A stretch of DNA of 64,000 bases from Dyella_A sp051962475 (GTDB lineage: Bacteria > Pseudomonadota > Gammaproteobacteria > Xanthomonadales > Rhodanobacteraceae), in NCBI RefSeq assembly GCF_051962475.1, contig NZ_JBQCCF010000028.1, forward strand, positions 1-64,000, read 5' to 3'. This document shows positions 8,617-17,550 of this stretch, piece by piece (position 1 is the first letter of the stretch; the number at the start of each line of letters is the position of its first letter). Made by a program: the position numbers and the translations under genes. The notes under the pieces are model-generated. The model ran no database searches, was not told the DNA's origin, and worked only from the letters and a program-made list of their open reading frames with translations.

Positions 8617-9365
8617 TCGCGCTGCACCGATTCGGTGAACAGGTAGCCGCTGCCGCGGATGGCCTTGATCAGCGTGGGGCGCGCCGGATCGGTCTCGATC
8701 TTGCGGCGCAGGCGCCCGATCTGCACGTCGATGGCGCGATCGTACGGGCCTGCGTCGCGCCCGTGGATGCGTGTCATCAGCTCGTCGCGCGACAGCACCT
8801 GGTTTGGATGCTCCACGAACAGGCTCAGCAGCTCGTATTCGCCGTGGGTGAGCGGCACGGTCGCTCCCTGCGGGTCGATCAGCTGACGCGCTTTGGGATC
8901 GAGCCGGTAGCCGGCAAAACCGTAACGTGGTGTCGGCGCGCCGGCATGATGGCCGCGACCGGCCTCAGAGGCTCGGCGCAGCACGCTGCGCACGCGGGCG
9001 AGCAGTTCGCGCAGCTCGAACGGCTTGGTGACGTAGTCGTCGGCCCCCAGCTCCAGCCCCACCACGCGATCCACCGATTCGCCTCGACCGGTGACGATGA
9101 TCACCGGTCCGCGCCAGTGCTGGTGCAGTTCACGGGTGAGTTCGAAGCCGTCCTCGCCGGGCAGGCCCAGATCAAGCAGCACCAGTTGCACGCTTTGCTG
9201 GCCCAGGCAGGCGCGCATGGCCCGGCCGTCGCCCACCACGGTGACGCGAAAACCCTGGCCGGTGAAATAGCGCTGCAGGAGCGAACCGATCTCGGCGTCG
9301 TCATCGACCACCAGCAGGTGGGCGGTGGAGGGATTAGGAGGCTCGGGCGATTGCGGGTTCGACAC
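8613..9365 (-). CDS. OmpR/PhoB-family response regulator
   Basis: This 250-residue protein has an N-terminal receiver with the acidic pocket DDD at 21-23, phospho-Asp D65, T92 and K114, and a C-terminal winged-helix DNA-binding domain with RAIDVQIGRLRRKIE and IRGSGYLF. The start is GTG at 9365 with GGAGG correctly spaced upstream. It heads a two-gene operon with the hybrid kinase and is divergent from the BON-domain gene; the FNR-like box between them lies 124 bp from this start. Confidence 0.93.
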   Translation of the reverse strand: MSNPQSPEPPNPSTAHLLVVDDDAEIGSLLQRYFTGQGFRVTVVGDGRAMRACLGQQSVQLVLLDLGLPGEDGFELTRELHQHWRGPVIIVTGRGESVDRVVGLELGADDYVTKPFELRELLARVRSVLRRASEAGRGHHAGAPTPRYGFAGYRLDPKARQLIDPQGATVPLTHGEYELLSLFVEHPNQVLSRDELMTRIHGRDAGPYDRAIDVQIGRLRRKIETDPARPTLIKAIRGSGYLFTESVQRE

Positions 9366-9489
9366 GAAGATCCCTCCGGACGCGTCTCACGGGACGTTGC
9401 AGGGTGCGGACACCTGAGCGGACCGTACCGCTTGTCACAATACACCGGTGGGGTATCGCGCAACAGCGCCCGGACAACCTGCCGCGGGC

Positions 9490-9503
9490 TTGACCAGGGT
9501 CAA
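9490..9503. promoter_or_regulatory. FNR-like box (TTGAC-N4-GTCAA)
   Basis: TTGACCAGGGTCAA is perfectly symmetrical but has TTGAC half-sites in place of TTGAT. It is exactly 57 bp before the ATG of the BON-domain gene at 9561. TTGAC half-sites are tolerated by several FNR-family members. Confidence 0.65.
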
Positions 9504-9560
9504 TACCCAGACCGACGGACCGGGCAGGCTTGGCCTCCTGTCTGGTCGCGGAGAACGCAA

Positions 9561-10214
9561 ATGAGTACCGACCGCCAATTGCAGCAGGATGTGATTGCGG
9601 AGCTGGGCTGGGATGCCGCCATCGATGCCAGCCGGATCGGCGTGGAGGCGAAGAATGGCATCGTCACCCTGTCCGGCCACGTGGAAAGTTATGCCCAGAA
9701 ATGGTCGGCCGAACGCGCTGCGCAGCGCGTGAGCGGGGTCAAGGGCGTTGCCGTGGAAATCGACGTGGTGCTGCCCGGCAGCAGCCAGCGTACCGATGCG
9801 GATATCGCCAGCGCGGCGCGCCATGCGCTGGAGTGGAACGTGCTGGTGCCGCGCGACGCCATCGCCGTCATGGTCGAAGACGGCCACATCACCCTTTCCG
9901 GCGATGTCGAGTGGGCCTATGTACGTACCGCGGCCGAATCCAGCGTGCGCGGCCTGCTGGGGGTGAAGGGCGTGAGCAACCTGATCCGCATCCGCCCGCA
10001 GATCAAACCCGGCGACGTGAAGGTGAAGATCGAGGCTGCGCTGCAGCGTCGCGCGCACCTGGATGCCCGCGCGATCAGCGTAGAGGTGGACAAGGGCACG
10101 GTCACCCTGGCCGGCACGGTCGATTCGCTGGCCGAGCGCGTCACGGTGGAGAACGCCGTATGGAATGCGCCGGGCGTGCAGAAGGTGGTCGACAACCTGA
10201 TCGTCGCGCGTTGA
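9561..10214 (+). CDS. triple BON-domain protein
   Basis: The 217-residue protein consists of three consecutive BON modules (about residues 4-70, 75-145 and 148-215), each with a GxVTLSG- or GTVTLAG-type strand and a following helix ending in a GV-x(3)-V motif. BON domains bind phospholipids or other ligands; this copy has no signal peptide, unlike OsmY. The chosen ATG has GGAGAA upstream. It lies 57 bp after an FNR-like box and is followed by a universal stress gene 91 bp downstream. Multi-BON cytoplasmic proteins are typical of low-oxygen loci in Burkholderia and Pseudomonas. Confidence 0.9.
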   Translation: MSTDRQLQQDVIAELGWDAAIDASRIGVEAKNGIVTLSGHVESYAQKWSAERAAQRVSGVKGVAVEIDVVLPGSSQRTDADIASAARHALEWNVLVPRDAIAVMVEDGHITLSGDVEWAYVRTAAESSVRGLLGVKGVSNLIRIRPQIKPGDVKVKIEAALQRRAHLDARAISVEVDKGTVTLAGTVDSLAERVTVENAVWNAPGVQKVVDNLIVAR

Positions 10215-10305
10215 TGCGTCGCGCTTCGCCGCCCCGGCGGTGAAGCCGCGGCGCGACGCGCCTTGCAGCCACGCCAGCGCCGCCGCGGCGCATCGGAGCC
10301 CGCGC

Positions 10306-10743
10306 ATGTTTCAGCACATCCTTATCGCCACCGATGGCTCGCCGCTGTCGCAGCGTGCCGCGGACACCGGCATCGCCCTGGCGCACAGCCTGGGCGCCAA
10401 GGTGCACGCCTTTCACGCGGTGATGCCGTTTCCGGCGGTGGCTTATTTCGCCGAAATGTTGCTGGCCAGCCAGGCCCAGTACACCGAGGCCGCCCTGGCG
10501 CGGTCCCATCAATATCTCGACGACGTGCGCCAGCGGGCGCAGGCCGCCGGCGTCGCCTGCGAGGCCAGCTTCGCCGTCAATGCGCACCCGCACGAGGCGA
10601 TCATCGCCTCGGCCAGGGAGCACCATTGCGACCTGATCGTGATGGCCAGCCACGGTCGGCACGGGGTGCAGAGCGCGCTGCTGGGCAGCGAGACCCATCG
10701 CACCATTCTGTACGGCGACCTCCCGGTACTGGTCTGCCGCTGA
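10306..10743 (+). CDS. universal stress protein, single domain
   Basis: The 145-residue protein is one UspA domain: N-terminal IATDGSP and C-terminal MASHGRHGVQSALLGSET, fitting the nucleotide-binding pattern G-x2-G-x9-G-S. It is the third Usp gene in 7 kb. The start ATG at 10306 has GGAG upstream and matches the family's usual beginning (MFQHILIATDGS). It follows the BON gene by 91 bp with no obvious box of its own and is probably co-transcribed with it. It is convergent with the RND transporter gene. Confidence 0.92.
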   Translation: MFQHILIATDGSPLSQRAADTGIALAHSLGAKVHAFHAVMPFPAVAYFAEMLLASQAQYTEAALARSHQYLDDVRQRAQAAGVACEASFAVNAHPHEAIIASAREHHCDLIVMASHGRHGVQSALLGSETHRTILYGDLPVLVCR

Positions 10744-10768
10744 TGATCTGCGCCGGGCGGGTTCCGGA

Positions 10769-13700
10769 TCACGGCGTCGACCGCGCCGAGCCGCGCGCGA
10801 GCCAGCCGAAGTAGAGCAGGGGAATCACCAGCAGGGTCAGCGCGGTGGAGACCAGGATGCCGAAGATCAGCGACACCGCCAGGCCCTGGAAGATCGGATC
10901 GTCGATGATGAAGAAGCCGCCGATCATCGCCGCCAGCCCGGTCAGGGCGATCGGCTTGGCGCGCACCGCGGCCGCATCCACCACCGCCTCGGCCAGCGGG
11001 CGACCGGCCGCCGTGGCGTGGTTGATGAAATCGATCAGCAGGATCGAGTTGCGCACGATGATGCCGGCCAGCGCGATCATGCCGATCATCGAGGTGGCGG
11101 TGTACTGCGCGTCGATCAGGGCGTGGCCCGGCATCACGCCGATCACCGTCAGCGGGATCGGCGCCATGATGATCAGCGGCACCACGTAGCTCCTGAACTG
11201 GCCCACCACCAGCAGATAAATGAGCGCCAGGCCGACGGAGTAGGCCAGGCCCATGTCGCGGAACGTCTCATAGGTGATCTGCCACTCGCCGTCCCACTTC
11301 ACCGAGGCACCGGCGGTGTCCTGCGGCTGCGCGATGAAATGCTGCGCCAGGATCTGGCCGGCGATCGCCTTGTGGTGCAGCTCGCTGACCAGCGAAAACA
11401 TCCCGTAAAGCGGGCTGTCGGTGGCGCCGGCGTCATCGCCGGTGACGTCGGCGTAGGGCAGCAGATCCTTGTGGTAGGCGGCGTCTTCCCAGGCTGCGGC
11501 GCGCACGCTCACCACCTCCGACAGCGGCACCAGCGCGCCGCTCTGCGCACGCACGCGCAGGGCCAGCAGTTGCGGCAGCGAGGCCTGATCGGCCGGCGAC
11601 AGGCGCAGCCGCACCGGTACGGCGTACTTGCTGTGGCCGTCCATCAGGTAGGTGGCGTCGTCGCCCGACAGCGCCGTGCGCAGGGCCTGGGCGATGCCGG
11701 CCTGGGTCAGGCCGAGCTTCGCGGCGCGCTCGCGGTCCACCACCATCACCTCGCGCGGCGTATCGGCCTCCACGCTGGTGTCGATGTCGACCAGGTCCGG
11801 GTGGGCATGGAACACCTGCTCCAGGCCGCGGGCGACCGCGCGCACGGTGGCGTCATCCGGCCCGTATACCTCGGCCACGATGGGCGCGAGCACGGGCGGC
11901 CCGGGTGGCACCTCCACCACTTTTACCGAGGCGCCGTAGCGCGCACCGATCTTCACCAGCGTCGGGCGGATGCCGATGGCGATCGCGTGGCTCTGCTGGC
12001 CGCGATGCTGCTTGTCCACCAGGTTCACCTGCAGATCGCCCACCAACGGGCCGCTGCGCAGGTAGTACTGGCGCACCAGGCCGTTGAAGGTGATCGGTGC
12101 GGCCACGCCGGCATAACCCTGCCAGTCGTGCACCGCCGGCAGCCGTGACACCGCCTGCGCCAGCTCGCCGAGCAGGCGGTTGGTACGCTCCACGGTGCTG
12201 CCTTCGGGCATGTCCACCACCACCTGGAATTCGGACTTGTTGTCGAACGGAAGCATCTTCAGGATCACCGAGCGCGTCGCCACCAGCCCTACCGCGATCA
12301 GCACCAGCAGCCCCATCGCGGCGAACAGCACGCGCCGCCGACGCGGCGCCTTGGGGCCGTCGATGAACGGCGCCATCAGCCGACCGAACCACCGATGCAA
12401 CCGCCCCTGCGTCGCGGTGGCAGTCGCCTCGTGGCCCTGGCCATGGCCGCCATGGCGCAACAGGCGCAGCGACAACCACGGCGTCAGCACCAGCGCCACG
12501 GCGAGTGACAGCAGCATGCCGGCCGAGGCGTTGATCGGGATCGGCCGCATGTACGGGCCCATCAGTCCGGACACGAACGCCATCGGCAGCAGCGCGGCGA
12601 TCACGGTGAAGGTGGCCAGGATGGTCGGCCCGCCGACTTCGCTCACCGCTTCGGGAATCGCCTGGCGCAGCGTGCGTCCACCCAGGGCCATGTGCCGGTG
12701 GATGTTCTCCACCACCACGATGGCGTCGTCGACCAGGATGCCGATGGAGAAGATCAGCGCGAACAACGAGACGCGGTTGATGGTGAAACCCATCGCCCAC
12801 GACGCGAACAGGGTAAGCATCAGCGTGATGATCACCGCACTGCCCACCACGATGGCCTCACGCCAGCCCAGCGCGAACAGCACCAGCACCACCACCGAGG
12901 CGGTGGCGAAGATCAGCTTGTGGATCAGCTTGTCCGCCTTGTCGGTGGCGGTCTGGCCGTAGTCGCGCGTCACCGTCACGTGCACGCCGTTGGGGATGAG
13001 CACGTTGTGCAGCGCTTGCACTCGGGCGGCGATGGCGGTGGTGATGTCCGCCGCATTGGCACCGGGTTTCTTGGCGATCGCCAGGGTGACCGCCGGCGCC
13101 ATGCCGCTGCCTGGCCCGCCCTTGCCGGGAGGGGCGCCGAACCAGGTGTAGTGGGCCGGCACGTCGGCGCCGGCGTGGATACTGGCTACATCGGAGAGAA
13201 ACACCGGCTGACCGTCCTTCAGGCCGATCACCAGGTGGGCGACATCCGCCGCGTCGGCCAGGAAGGTGCCAGCGGTCACCGGTGTGTCACGGTCGCCGGC
13301 GATGCGCTCGCCCGCCTGGGTCACCCGGTTGGCGGTTTTCAGCGCGCCGGAGAGGTCGCCCACCGCCAGGCCGTGCGAGGCGAGCTTGGCGGCATCGAGC
13401 TCGACCACCACCGCGCGATCGGGCGCGCCCACCGTGTACACGTCGCGGGTGCCCGGAATACGCTTGAGCTCGGTCTCCAGCGTGTGCGCCACCTCGGCGA
13501 GGCGGGTGGGGCCCTGGTCGGCGCGGTCGCTCCACAGGGTGAGCGTCATCACCGGCACGTCGTCGATGCCCATGGGCCGGATCAGCGGCGGCCCCACGCC
13601 CAGGTTCGGCGGCACGAAGCCCTGGTTCTGGAACACCTGGTTGTACAGCCGCACGATCGCGGTCTGTCGCGGCACGCCCACGCGGAACTCCACCGTGATG

Positions 13701-13993
13701 ATCGCCAGGCCCGGCCGGCTCACCGAGTAGACGTGCTTGATGCCCTCGATCTCCGAGAGCTTCTGCTCCAGCGGGTAGGCCACCAGGTTTTCCACGTCGC
13801 GCACGTCGGCGCCGGGGAAGGGCATCATCACGTTGGCCATGGTCACGTCGATCTGCGGCTCCTCCTCGCGCGGGGTGATAGCCATCGCAGCGAGCCCGAG
13901 CAGCAGCGCCGTGAGCGCCAGGATCGGCGTCAGCGGCGAACCCTGGAAGATTCGCGCGATGCGCCCGGAAAAACCCAGCCTGGCTTCGCTCAC
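10769..13993 (-). CDS. RND-family efflux permease
   Basis: The 1074-residue inner-membrane permease has the RND layout: TM1 near residue 30, a large periplasmic loop, TM cluster 2-6 with GILVDDAIVVVEN (the proton-relay Asp pair), a second periplasmic loop, and TM8-12 with GIIVRNSILLIDF. The DD pair and general sequence fit the multidrug-type (HAE1-like) branch rather than the CusA-type metal branch. The start is GTG overlapping the stop of the adaptor gene (GTGA). No outer-membrane channel gene is nearby, so TolC-like partners must come from elsewhere. It is the last gene of an operon that begins with the sulfide:quinone oxidoreductase. Confidence 0.93.
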   Translation of the reverse strand: MSEARLGFSGRIARIFQGSPLTPILALTALLLGLAAMAITPREEEPQIDVTMANVMMPFPGADVRDVENLVAYPLEQKLSEIEGIKHVYSVSRPGLAIITVEFRVGVPRQTAIVRLYNQVFQNQGFVPPNLGVGPPLIRPMGIDDVPVMTLTLWSDRADQGPTRLAEVAHTLETELKRIPGTRDVYTVGAPDRAVVVELDAAKLASHGLAVGDLSGALKTANRVTQAGERIAGDRDTPVTAGTFLADAADVAHLVIGLKDGQPVFLSDVASIHAGADVPAHYTWFGAPPGKGGPGSGMAPAVTLAIAKKPGANAADITTAIAARVQALHNVLIPNGVHVTVTRDYGQTATDKADKLIHKLIFATASVVVLVLFALGWREAIVVGSAVIITLMLTLFASWAMGFTINRVSLFALIFSIGILVDDAIVVVENIHRHMALGGRTLRQAIPEAVSEVGGPTILATFTVIAALLPMAFVSGLMGPYMRPIPINASAGMLLSLAVALVLTPWLSLRLLRHGGHGQGHEATATATQGRLHRWFGRLMAPFIDGPKAPRRRRVLFAAMGLLVLIAVGLVATRSVILKMLPFDNKSEFQVVVDMPEGSTVERTNRLLGELAQAVSRLPAVHDWQGYAGVAAPITFNGLVRQYYLRSGPLVGDLQVNLVDKQHRGQQSHAIAIGIRPTLVKIGARYGASVKVVEVPPGPPVLAPIVAEVYGPDDATVRAVARGLEQVFHAHPDLVDIDTSVEADTPREVMVVDRERAAKLGLTQAGIAQALRTALSGDDATYLMDGHSKYAVPVRLRLSPADQASLPQLLALRVRAQSGALVPLSEVVSVRAAAWEDAAYHKDLLPYADVTGDDAGATDSPLYGMFSLVSELHHKAIAGQILAQHFIAQPQDTAGASVKWDGEWQITYETFRDMGLAYSVGLALIYLLVVGQFRSYVVPLIIMAPIPLTVIGVMPGHALIDAQYTATSMIGMIALAGIIVRNSILLIDFINHATAAGRPLAEAVVDAAAVRAKPIALTGLAAMIGGFFIIDDPIFQGLAVSLIFGILVSTALTLLVIPLLYFGWLARGSARSTP

Positions 13994-15081
13994 CGGGCCG
14001 CTCCCTGCGAAGCGACGAGGCTGCGTGCCGCGGCCGCCGGATCGGTGGCGATGCGCTCGCCGCCGTCGAGCCCGGCCAGCACCTCGATCCGCGCACCGTA
14101 GCGCTCGCCGGTGCGTACCTGGCGCAGCGACACGCCGGCGTCGCCGATCACGTACACGCCCTGCAGTTCACCGCGGCGCACCATCGCGTTGGCCGGCACC
14201 AGCAGCCGTTGCGCCTGGCCGGTATGGAAGGCGACCTTCACCGTCATGCCCGGATACAGGCCGGTGTCCTCGCCCGGCAGCTGCGCGCGCACGGTGAAGG
14301 TATGGGTGAGCGGGTCGGCGTAGGGAAACACGGTGACCTTGCTTGCGACCACGCGGCGCGGCGGGTCGCCGTCGAGCACGATCTCGGCGGCATGGAACGC
14401 GCGGATCGCAGCGATCGCGCTCTGCGGCACCTGCACCGTTACGCGCAGATCCGCCAGCGAGGCGAGGGCGATCAACGGCTGCGGCGCCGGCGGGCCGGAC
14501 TGCACCGACTCACCCACCTGCACGTAGCGGCGCGTGATGATGCCGGCATACGGCGCGCGCACCTCGGTGTAGTTCTGCTGCATACCGACCTGGCGCCAGG
14601 TCGCCTCGGCGGCGGTCAGCGCGGCCTGCGCGTTGTTGCGCTGGGCTACCGCCTGATCCAGCTCGGCCTTGGCGATCAGCCCCTTGGCGGCGATGGCGGC
14701 GATGCGCTCATAGTTGACGCGAGCGTTGGCATAGGTGGCGCGGGCCGCGGCGATCTGCGCCTGCGCCGCACGCGTGGCCGACTTCTGCTCCACGTCGCTG
14801 AAGCGCACCAGTACGGCGCCGGCCGGCACCACGTCGTTGACGTCGTAGGGCAGCGCCACCACGCGGGCGTTGGTCTGGGCCGACAGCACGGCGGCGTTGA
14901 CCGCTTCCACGGTGCCATCCCACACCTGCTGCTGTGGCGCGCTTTCCACCTTCACCACCAGCGAGGCCAGCGCCGGTGGCGGCGTGCCGTGGGGCGGCGG
15001 TGGCGCGGCCTTCTCGGCGCACGCCGTCACGATCATGGCGATGGCCAGCGGCCATGCCAGTTTGCTTGGGTACCGTCCCAT
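13990..15081 (-). CDS. RND periplasmic adaptor lipoprotein
   Basis: The 363-residue membrane-fusion protein has a lipoprotein signal with lipobox IVTAC (Cys21), a split biotinyl-lipoyl domain (VVALPYDVNDVVPAGAVL and YAGIITRRYVQVGESV), an alpha-hairpin rich in Ala/Gln between them, and beta-barrel and membrane-proximal domains at the C-terminus. It links the RND permease to an outer-membrane channel. Its stop overlaps the permease start and its start is 31 bp downstream of a small membrane protein gene, so it belongs to the sulfide-oxidoreductase operon. Confidence 0.93.
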   Translation of the reverse strand: MGRYPSKLAWPLAIAMIVTACAEKAAPPPPHGTPPPALASLVVKVESAPQQQVWDGTVEAVNAAVLSAQTNARVVALPYDVNDVVPAGAVLVRFSDVEQKSATRAAQAQIAAARATYANARVNYERIAAIAAKGLIAKAELDQAVAQRNNAQAALTAAEATWRQVGMQQNYTEVRAPYAGIITRRYVQVGESVQSGPPAPQPLIALASLADLRVTVQVPQSAIAAIRAFHAAEIVLDGDPPRRVVASKVTVFPYADPLTHTFTVRAQLPGEDTGLYPGMTVKVAFHTGQAQRLLVPANAMVRRGELQGVYVIGDAGVSLRQVRTGERYGARIEVLAGLDGGERIATDPAAAARSLVASQGAAR

Positions 15082-15112
15082 CGTCGGAATCCGTGGCGTG
15101 GTGTGGCCGTGC

Positions 15113-15319
15113 TCAGGAAGGAAAGGCGCTGCCGTGCTTCACCCCGAGGCGCGCCAGCAGCCAGGCCAGCGGGCAGAAACCGGTAAAGGCCGACTGCAGC
15201 AGGTTGGCGCCCACGAAGCCGGTCAGCAGCAGCCACCAGGGCGATACGGCGAGGCTCAGCACGATGCTCACCAGCACCATGGCGCCGGCGAACGCGAAGA
15301 CGATGCGGTCGATGTTCAT
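15113..15319 (-). CDS. DUF2892-type small inner-membrane protein
   Basis: The 68-residue protein starts MNIDR and has two hydrophobic segments followed by GFCPLAWLLARLGVKHG, the usual ending of the DUF2892/YgaP membrane domain. This domain often accompanies rhodanese or sulfide-oxidising enzymes, which fits its place 14 bp after the sulfide:quinone oxidoreductase gene. GGAGACCGCC precedes the ATG. Its role is unknown; it may anchor or supply the quinone-linked sulfur step. Confidence 0.85.
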   Translation of the reverse strand: MNIDRIVFAFAGAMVLVSIVLSLAVSPWWLLLTGFVGANLLQSAFTGFCPLAWLLARLGVKHGSAFPS

Positions 15320-15333
15320 GGCGGTCTCCAGGG

Positions 15334-16623
15334 TCAGTGGCCGGCGCGCGGCGGCTTCAGCGAATGGATGCCCAGCGCCTTGAGCACGTAGGTTTCCACC
15401 ACCGGGTGGGTGCGCCCGGTACGCACCTTCTGCAGGAAATACTTTTCGAAGGCGATCTTGGCCAGCCGCACCCATTTGCCCTTCTTCACCCACGCCACAT
15501 TGCGCGGGGGAATCTGCGGCAGGGCGACGAACGCCGCGCCGGTCTCGCCCATGTCGGCCAGGCACACGGCGTTCCACGTGGCCTGCGCGTGCGGCGCCTT
15601 GCCGGCGAGCTCATCGCGCAGGTTCTCGGCGATGGCGCTCACCATCGACTCGATCATGAAGCCGGTCTTGGGCGCGCCGGTAGGCACCGGCGTGGCTTCC
15701 ACCGGCGGGATCGCCACGCATACGCCGGCGGCGAAGATGTTGGGGTAGGTGGGATTGCGCTGGTGCTGGTCGATCAGCACGAAACCGCGCGGGTTGGTGA
15801 GGCCGGCCACGTTACGCACCGCATCCACGCCGGTGAACGCGGGAATCAGCATGGCGTAGTGGAACGGCAGCACGTGCGTGTGCGCCACGCCGCCCTTGGC
15901 GTCCAGTTCATCGAGCTTGATCTGGCCCGCTTCGATCGCGCTGACCTTGGCGTTGGTGACCCAGCGGATATCGCGTTCACGCAGCGCCGATTCCAGCATG
16001 CCCTTCGAATCGCCCACGCCGCCCAGGCCCATGTGGCCGATGTACGGCTCGGCGGTGACGTAGGTCAGCGGCACCCGGTCGCGCAGCTTGCGACGGCGCA
16101 GGTCGGCGTCCACGATCATCGCGAACTCATAAGCCGGTCCGTAGCAACTGGCGCCCTGCACCGCGCCCACCACGAGCGGGCCGGGGTTCTCCAGGAACGC
16201 CTGGTAGGCGGTCCACGCCGTTTCGGCATGCGGGCCGGTGCACACCGACTGGGTGAAGCCGCCCTCGGGGCCGAAGCCGGGCACTTCGTCGAAGGCCAGC
16301 CGCGGCCCGGTGGTAATCACCAGGTAGTCGTACTCGAGCACCTGCCCATCGGCCAGTTGCAGGCGGTTCTCGGTCGGCAGGATCGAGTAAGCCGGCACCG
16401 CGGTGAATTCGATGCCCTGCTTTTGCAGCGGCTCGCGCACCTCCACGCGGATCTTCGCCGGCTCGCGCCAGCCCACCGCCACCCACGGGTTGGATGGGGT
16501 GAAGTTGAAATAGGGGCCATCGCCGACCAGTCGCACCTGATGGCCAGCACCCACCGCCGCCTTGATGTCGTAGGCGGCCGAGATGCCGCCCAACCCCGCA
16601 CCCAGAACAATGATCCGTGCCAT
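15334..16623 (-). CDS. sqr: sulfide:quinone oxidoreductase
   Basis: The 429-residue flavoprotein has the FAD dinucleotide fold (VLGAGLGGISAAYDI) and three cysteines, C128 in SVCTGPHAE, C160 in GASCYGPAYEF and C354 in NAVCLADMG, which align with the three catalytic cysteines of Acidithiobacillus SQR (128, 160, 356). The C-terminal amphipathic stretch would attach it to the membrane, where it oxidises sulfide and passes electrons to quinone. It is the first gene of an operon with DUF2892, adaptor and RND permease. An FNR-like box lies exactly 57 bp upstream. Flavocytochrome c sulfide dehydrogenase is a less likely reading because no heme partner is present. Confidence 0.85.
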   Translation of the reverse strand: MARIIVLGAGLGGISAAYDIKAAVGAGHQVRLVGDGPYFNFTPSNPWVAVGWREPAKIRVEVREPLQKQGIEFTAVPAYSILPTENRLQLADGQVLEYDYLVITTGPRLAFDEVPGFGPEGGFTQSVCTGPHAETAWTAYQAFLENPGPLVVGAVQGASCYGPAYEFAMIVDADLRRRKLRDRVPLTYVTAEPYIGHMGLGGVGDSKGMLESALRERDIRWVTNAKVSAIEAGQIKLDELDAKGGVAHTHVLPFHYAMLIPAFTGVDAVRNVAGLTNPRGFVLIDQHQRNPTYPNIFAAGVCVAIPPVEATPVPTGAPKTGFMIESMVSAIAENLRDELAGKAPHAQATWNAVCLADMGETGAAFVALPQIPPRNVAWVKKGKWVRLAKIAFEKYFLQKVRTGRTHPVVETYVLKALGIHSLKPPRAGH

Positions 16624-16680
16624 GGCTCACGCCTCGCTTGCTACGTGATCCAAGCGTGGATGCAAGCGCGCGGGGAGCTG

Positions 16681-16694
16681 TTGAGCTGGGTCAA
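16681..16694. promoter_or_regulatory. FNR-like box before the sqr operon
   Basis: TTGAGCTGGGTCAA keeps both TTGA/TCAA arms with one asymmetric base in each half-site relative to consensus. It is separated from the ATG at 16623 (minus strand) by exactly 57 bp, the spacing seen at two other genes here. Confidence 0.6.
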
Positions 16695-16731
16695 GAAACG
16701 CAGCGATGGCCAGGCGCTGACAAGGTTGACG

Positions 16732-17451
16732 CTACATCGCTTCCTTGATGCCGCGCCGGAGCAGCCAGGCGTTTACCGGGTAAGCGGTGAGGAAGCCGCA
16801 CAGCATGGCGATCTGCATCATGAACCAGAACACCGGCGTGCTCTTGTCCAGCCGATGGCCGAAGATCAGGAAGATCGCGATCGCCATCCATCCATACATG
16901 CCCACCTGCCACGCCGTCAGCGAGAGGGTGTCGGCCTTCAGCGCCGAGACGAACGCCTGGCCGGGCGACTGGTCGGTCATCGGCTTGATGGTGAAGTACT
17001 GGAAGGCGATGCCGATGACGAAGGCGGCGACGTAGTCGAGCAACCAGCCGGTGAGCAGCTCGCTGCCGAACCAGACGACGGGGAAGGCGAGCAGCAGCGA
17101 TTCGACCAGCAGGTCGCCCAAGGTGCAGCCGCTGCCACAGTGGCTGGCGGCCAGCGCCACGCTCTGTGGCGAGGGTTTTTTCTTGTTGTCGCCCTGGGTT
17201 CCCTGGTGCGATTCGCCGGGCGATTTGCTGTCGTCATGCTGGGCTGCGTTGCGGGCGCGTGGCCGTCCCCAGCGCCAATACGCCCACAGCCCCAACGGTC
17301 CGGCATACAGCGCGGTGACCGGCCACACCACGTGCATGATCGCCATCGGCTGGCGGTGGCCGCGCAGCATGTCCAGCACGATCCACAGCGCACAGGCCAC
17401 GGCGAGGGCGAGCGAAATCTGGGCGATCGTCGTCAACCACATGAGCGTCAT
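16732..17451 (-). CDS. DUF4396 membrane protein
   Basis: The 239-residue protein has two or three N-terminal membrane segments, a charged Asp/Ser/Lys-rich linker (about residues 75-95), and then HCGSGCTLGD followed by four more membrane segments; this Cys/His motif and layout are characteristic of DUF4396. The function is unknown; the Cys/His motif suggests a metal or redox role. AAGGAGG lies directly before the ATG at 17451, an ideal ribosome-binding site that fixes the start. Its stop is 37 bp upstream of the FNR-like box of the sqr operon. Confidence 0.85.
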   Translation of the reverse strand: MTLMWLTTIAQISLALAVACALWIVLDMLRGHRQPMAIMHVVWPVTALYAGPLGLWAYWRWGRPRARNAAQHDDSKSPGESHQGTQGDNKKKPSPQSVALAASHCGSGCTLGDLLVESLLLAFPVVWFGSELLTGWLLDYVAAFVIGIAFQYFTIKPMTDQSPGQAFVSALKADTLSLTAWQVGMYGWMAIAIFLIFGHRLDKSTPVFWFMMQIAMLCGFLTAYPVNAWLLRRGIKEAM

Positions 17452-17550
17452 GCACCTCCTTCGGCGACCACGGTGCACCGGCCGCGGTGCAACTGCGGTC
17501 AACAGCCCGCGAAGGCGATGGAGGCGGACGGGACCATGTAGGGGCGCGGA

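Noticed and set aside
11018..12148. Long plus-strand frames opposite the RND permease
   Set aside because: His/Arg/Gln-rich composition typical of antisense shadows in high-G+C DNA; the minus-strand RND protein is complete.
16681..16694. Promoter of the DUF4396 gene
   Set aside because: The box lies downstream of that gene's stop, so it can only serve the sqr operon.
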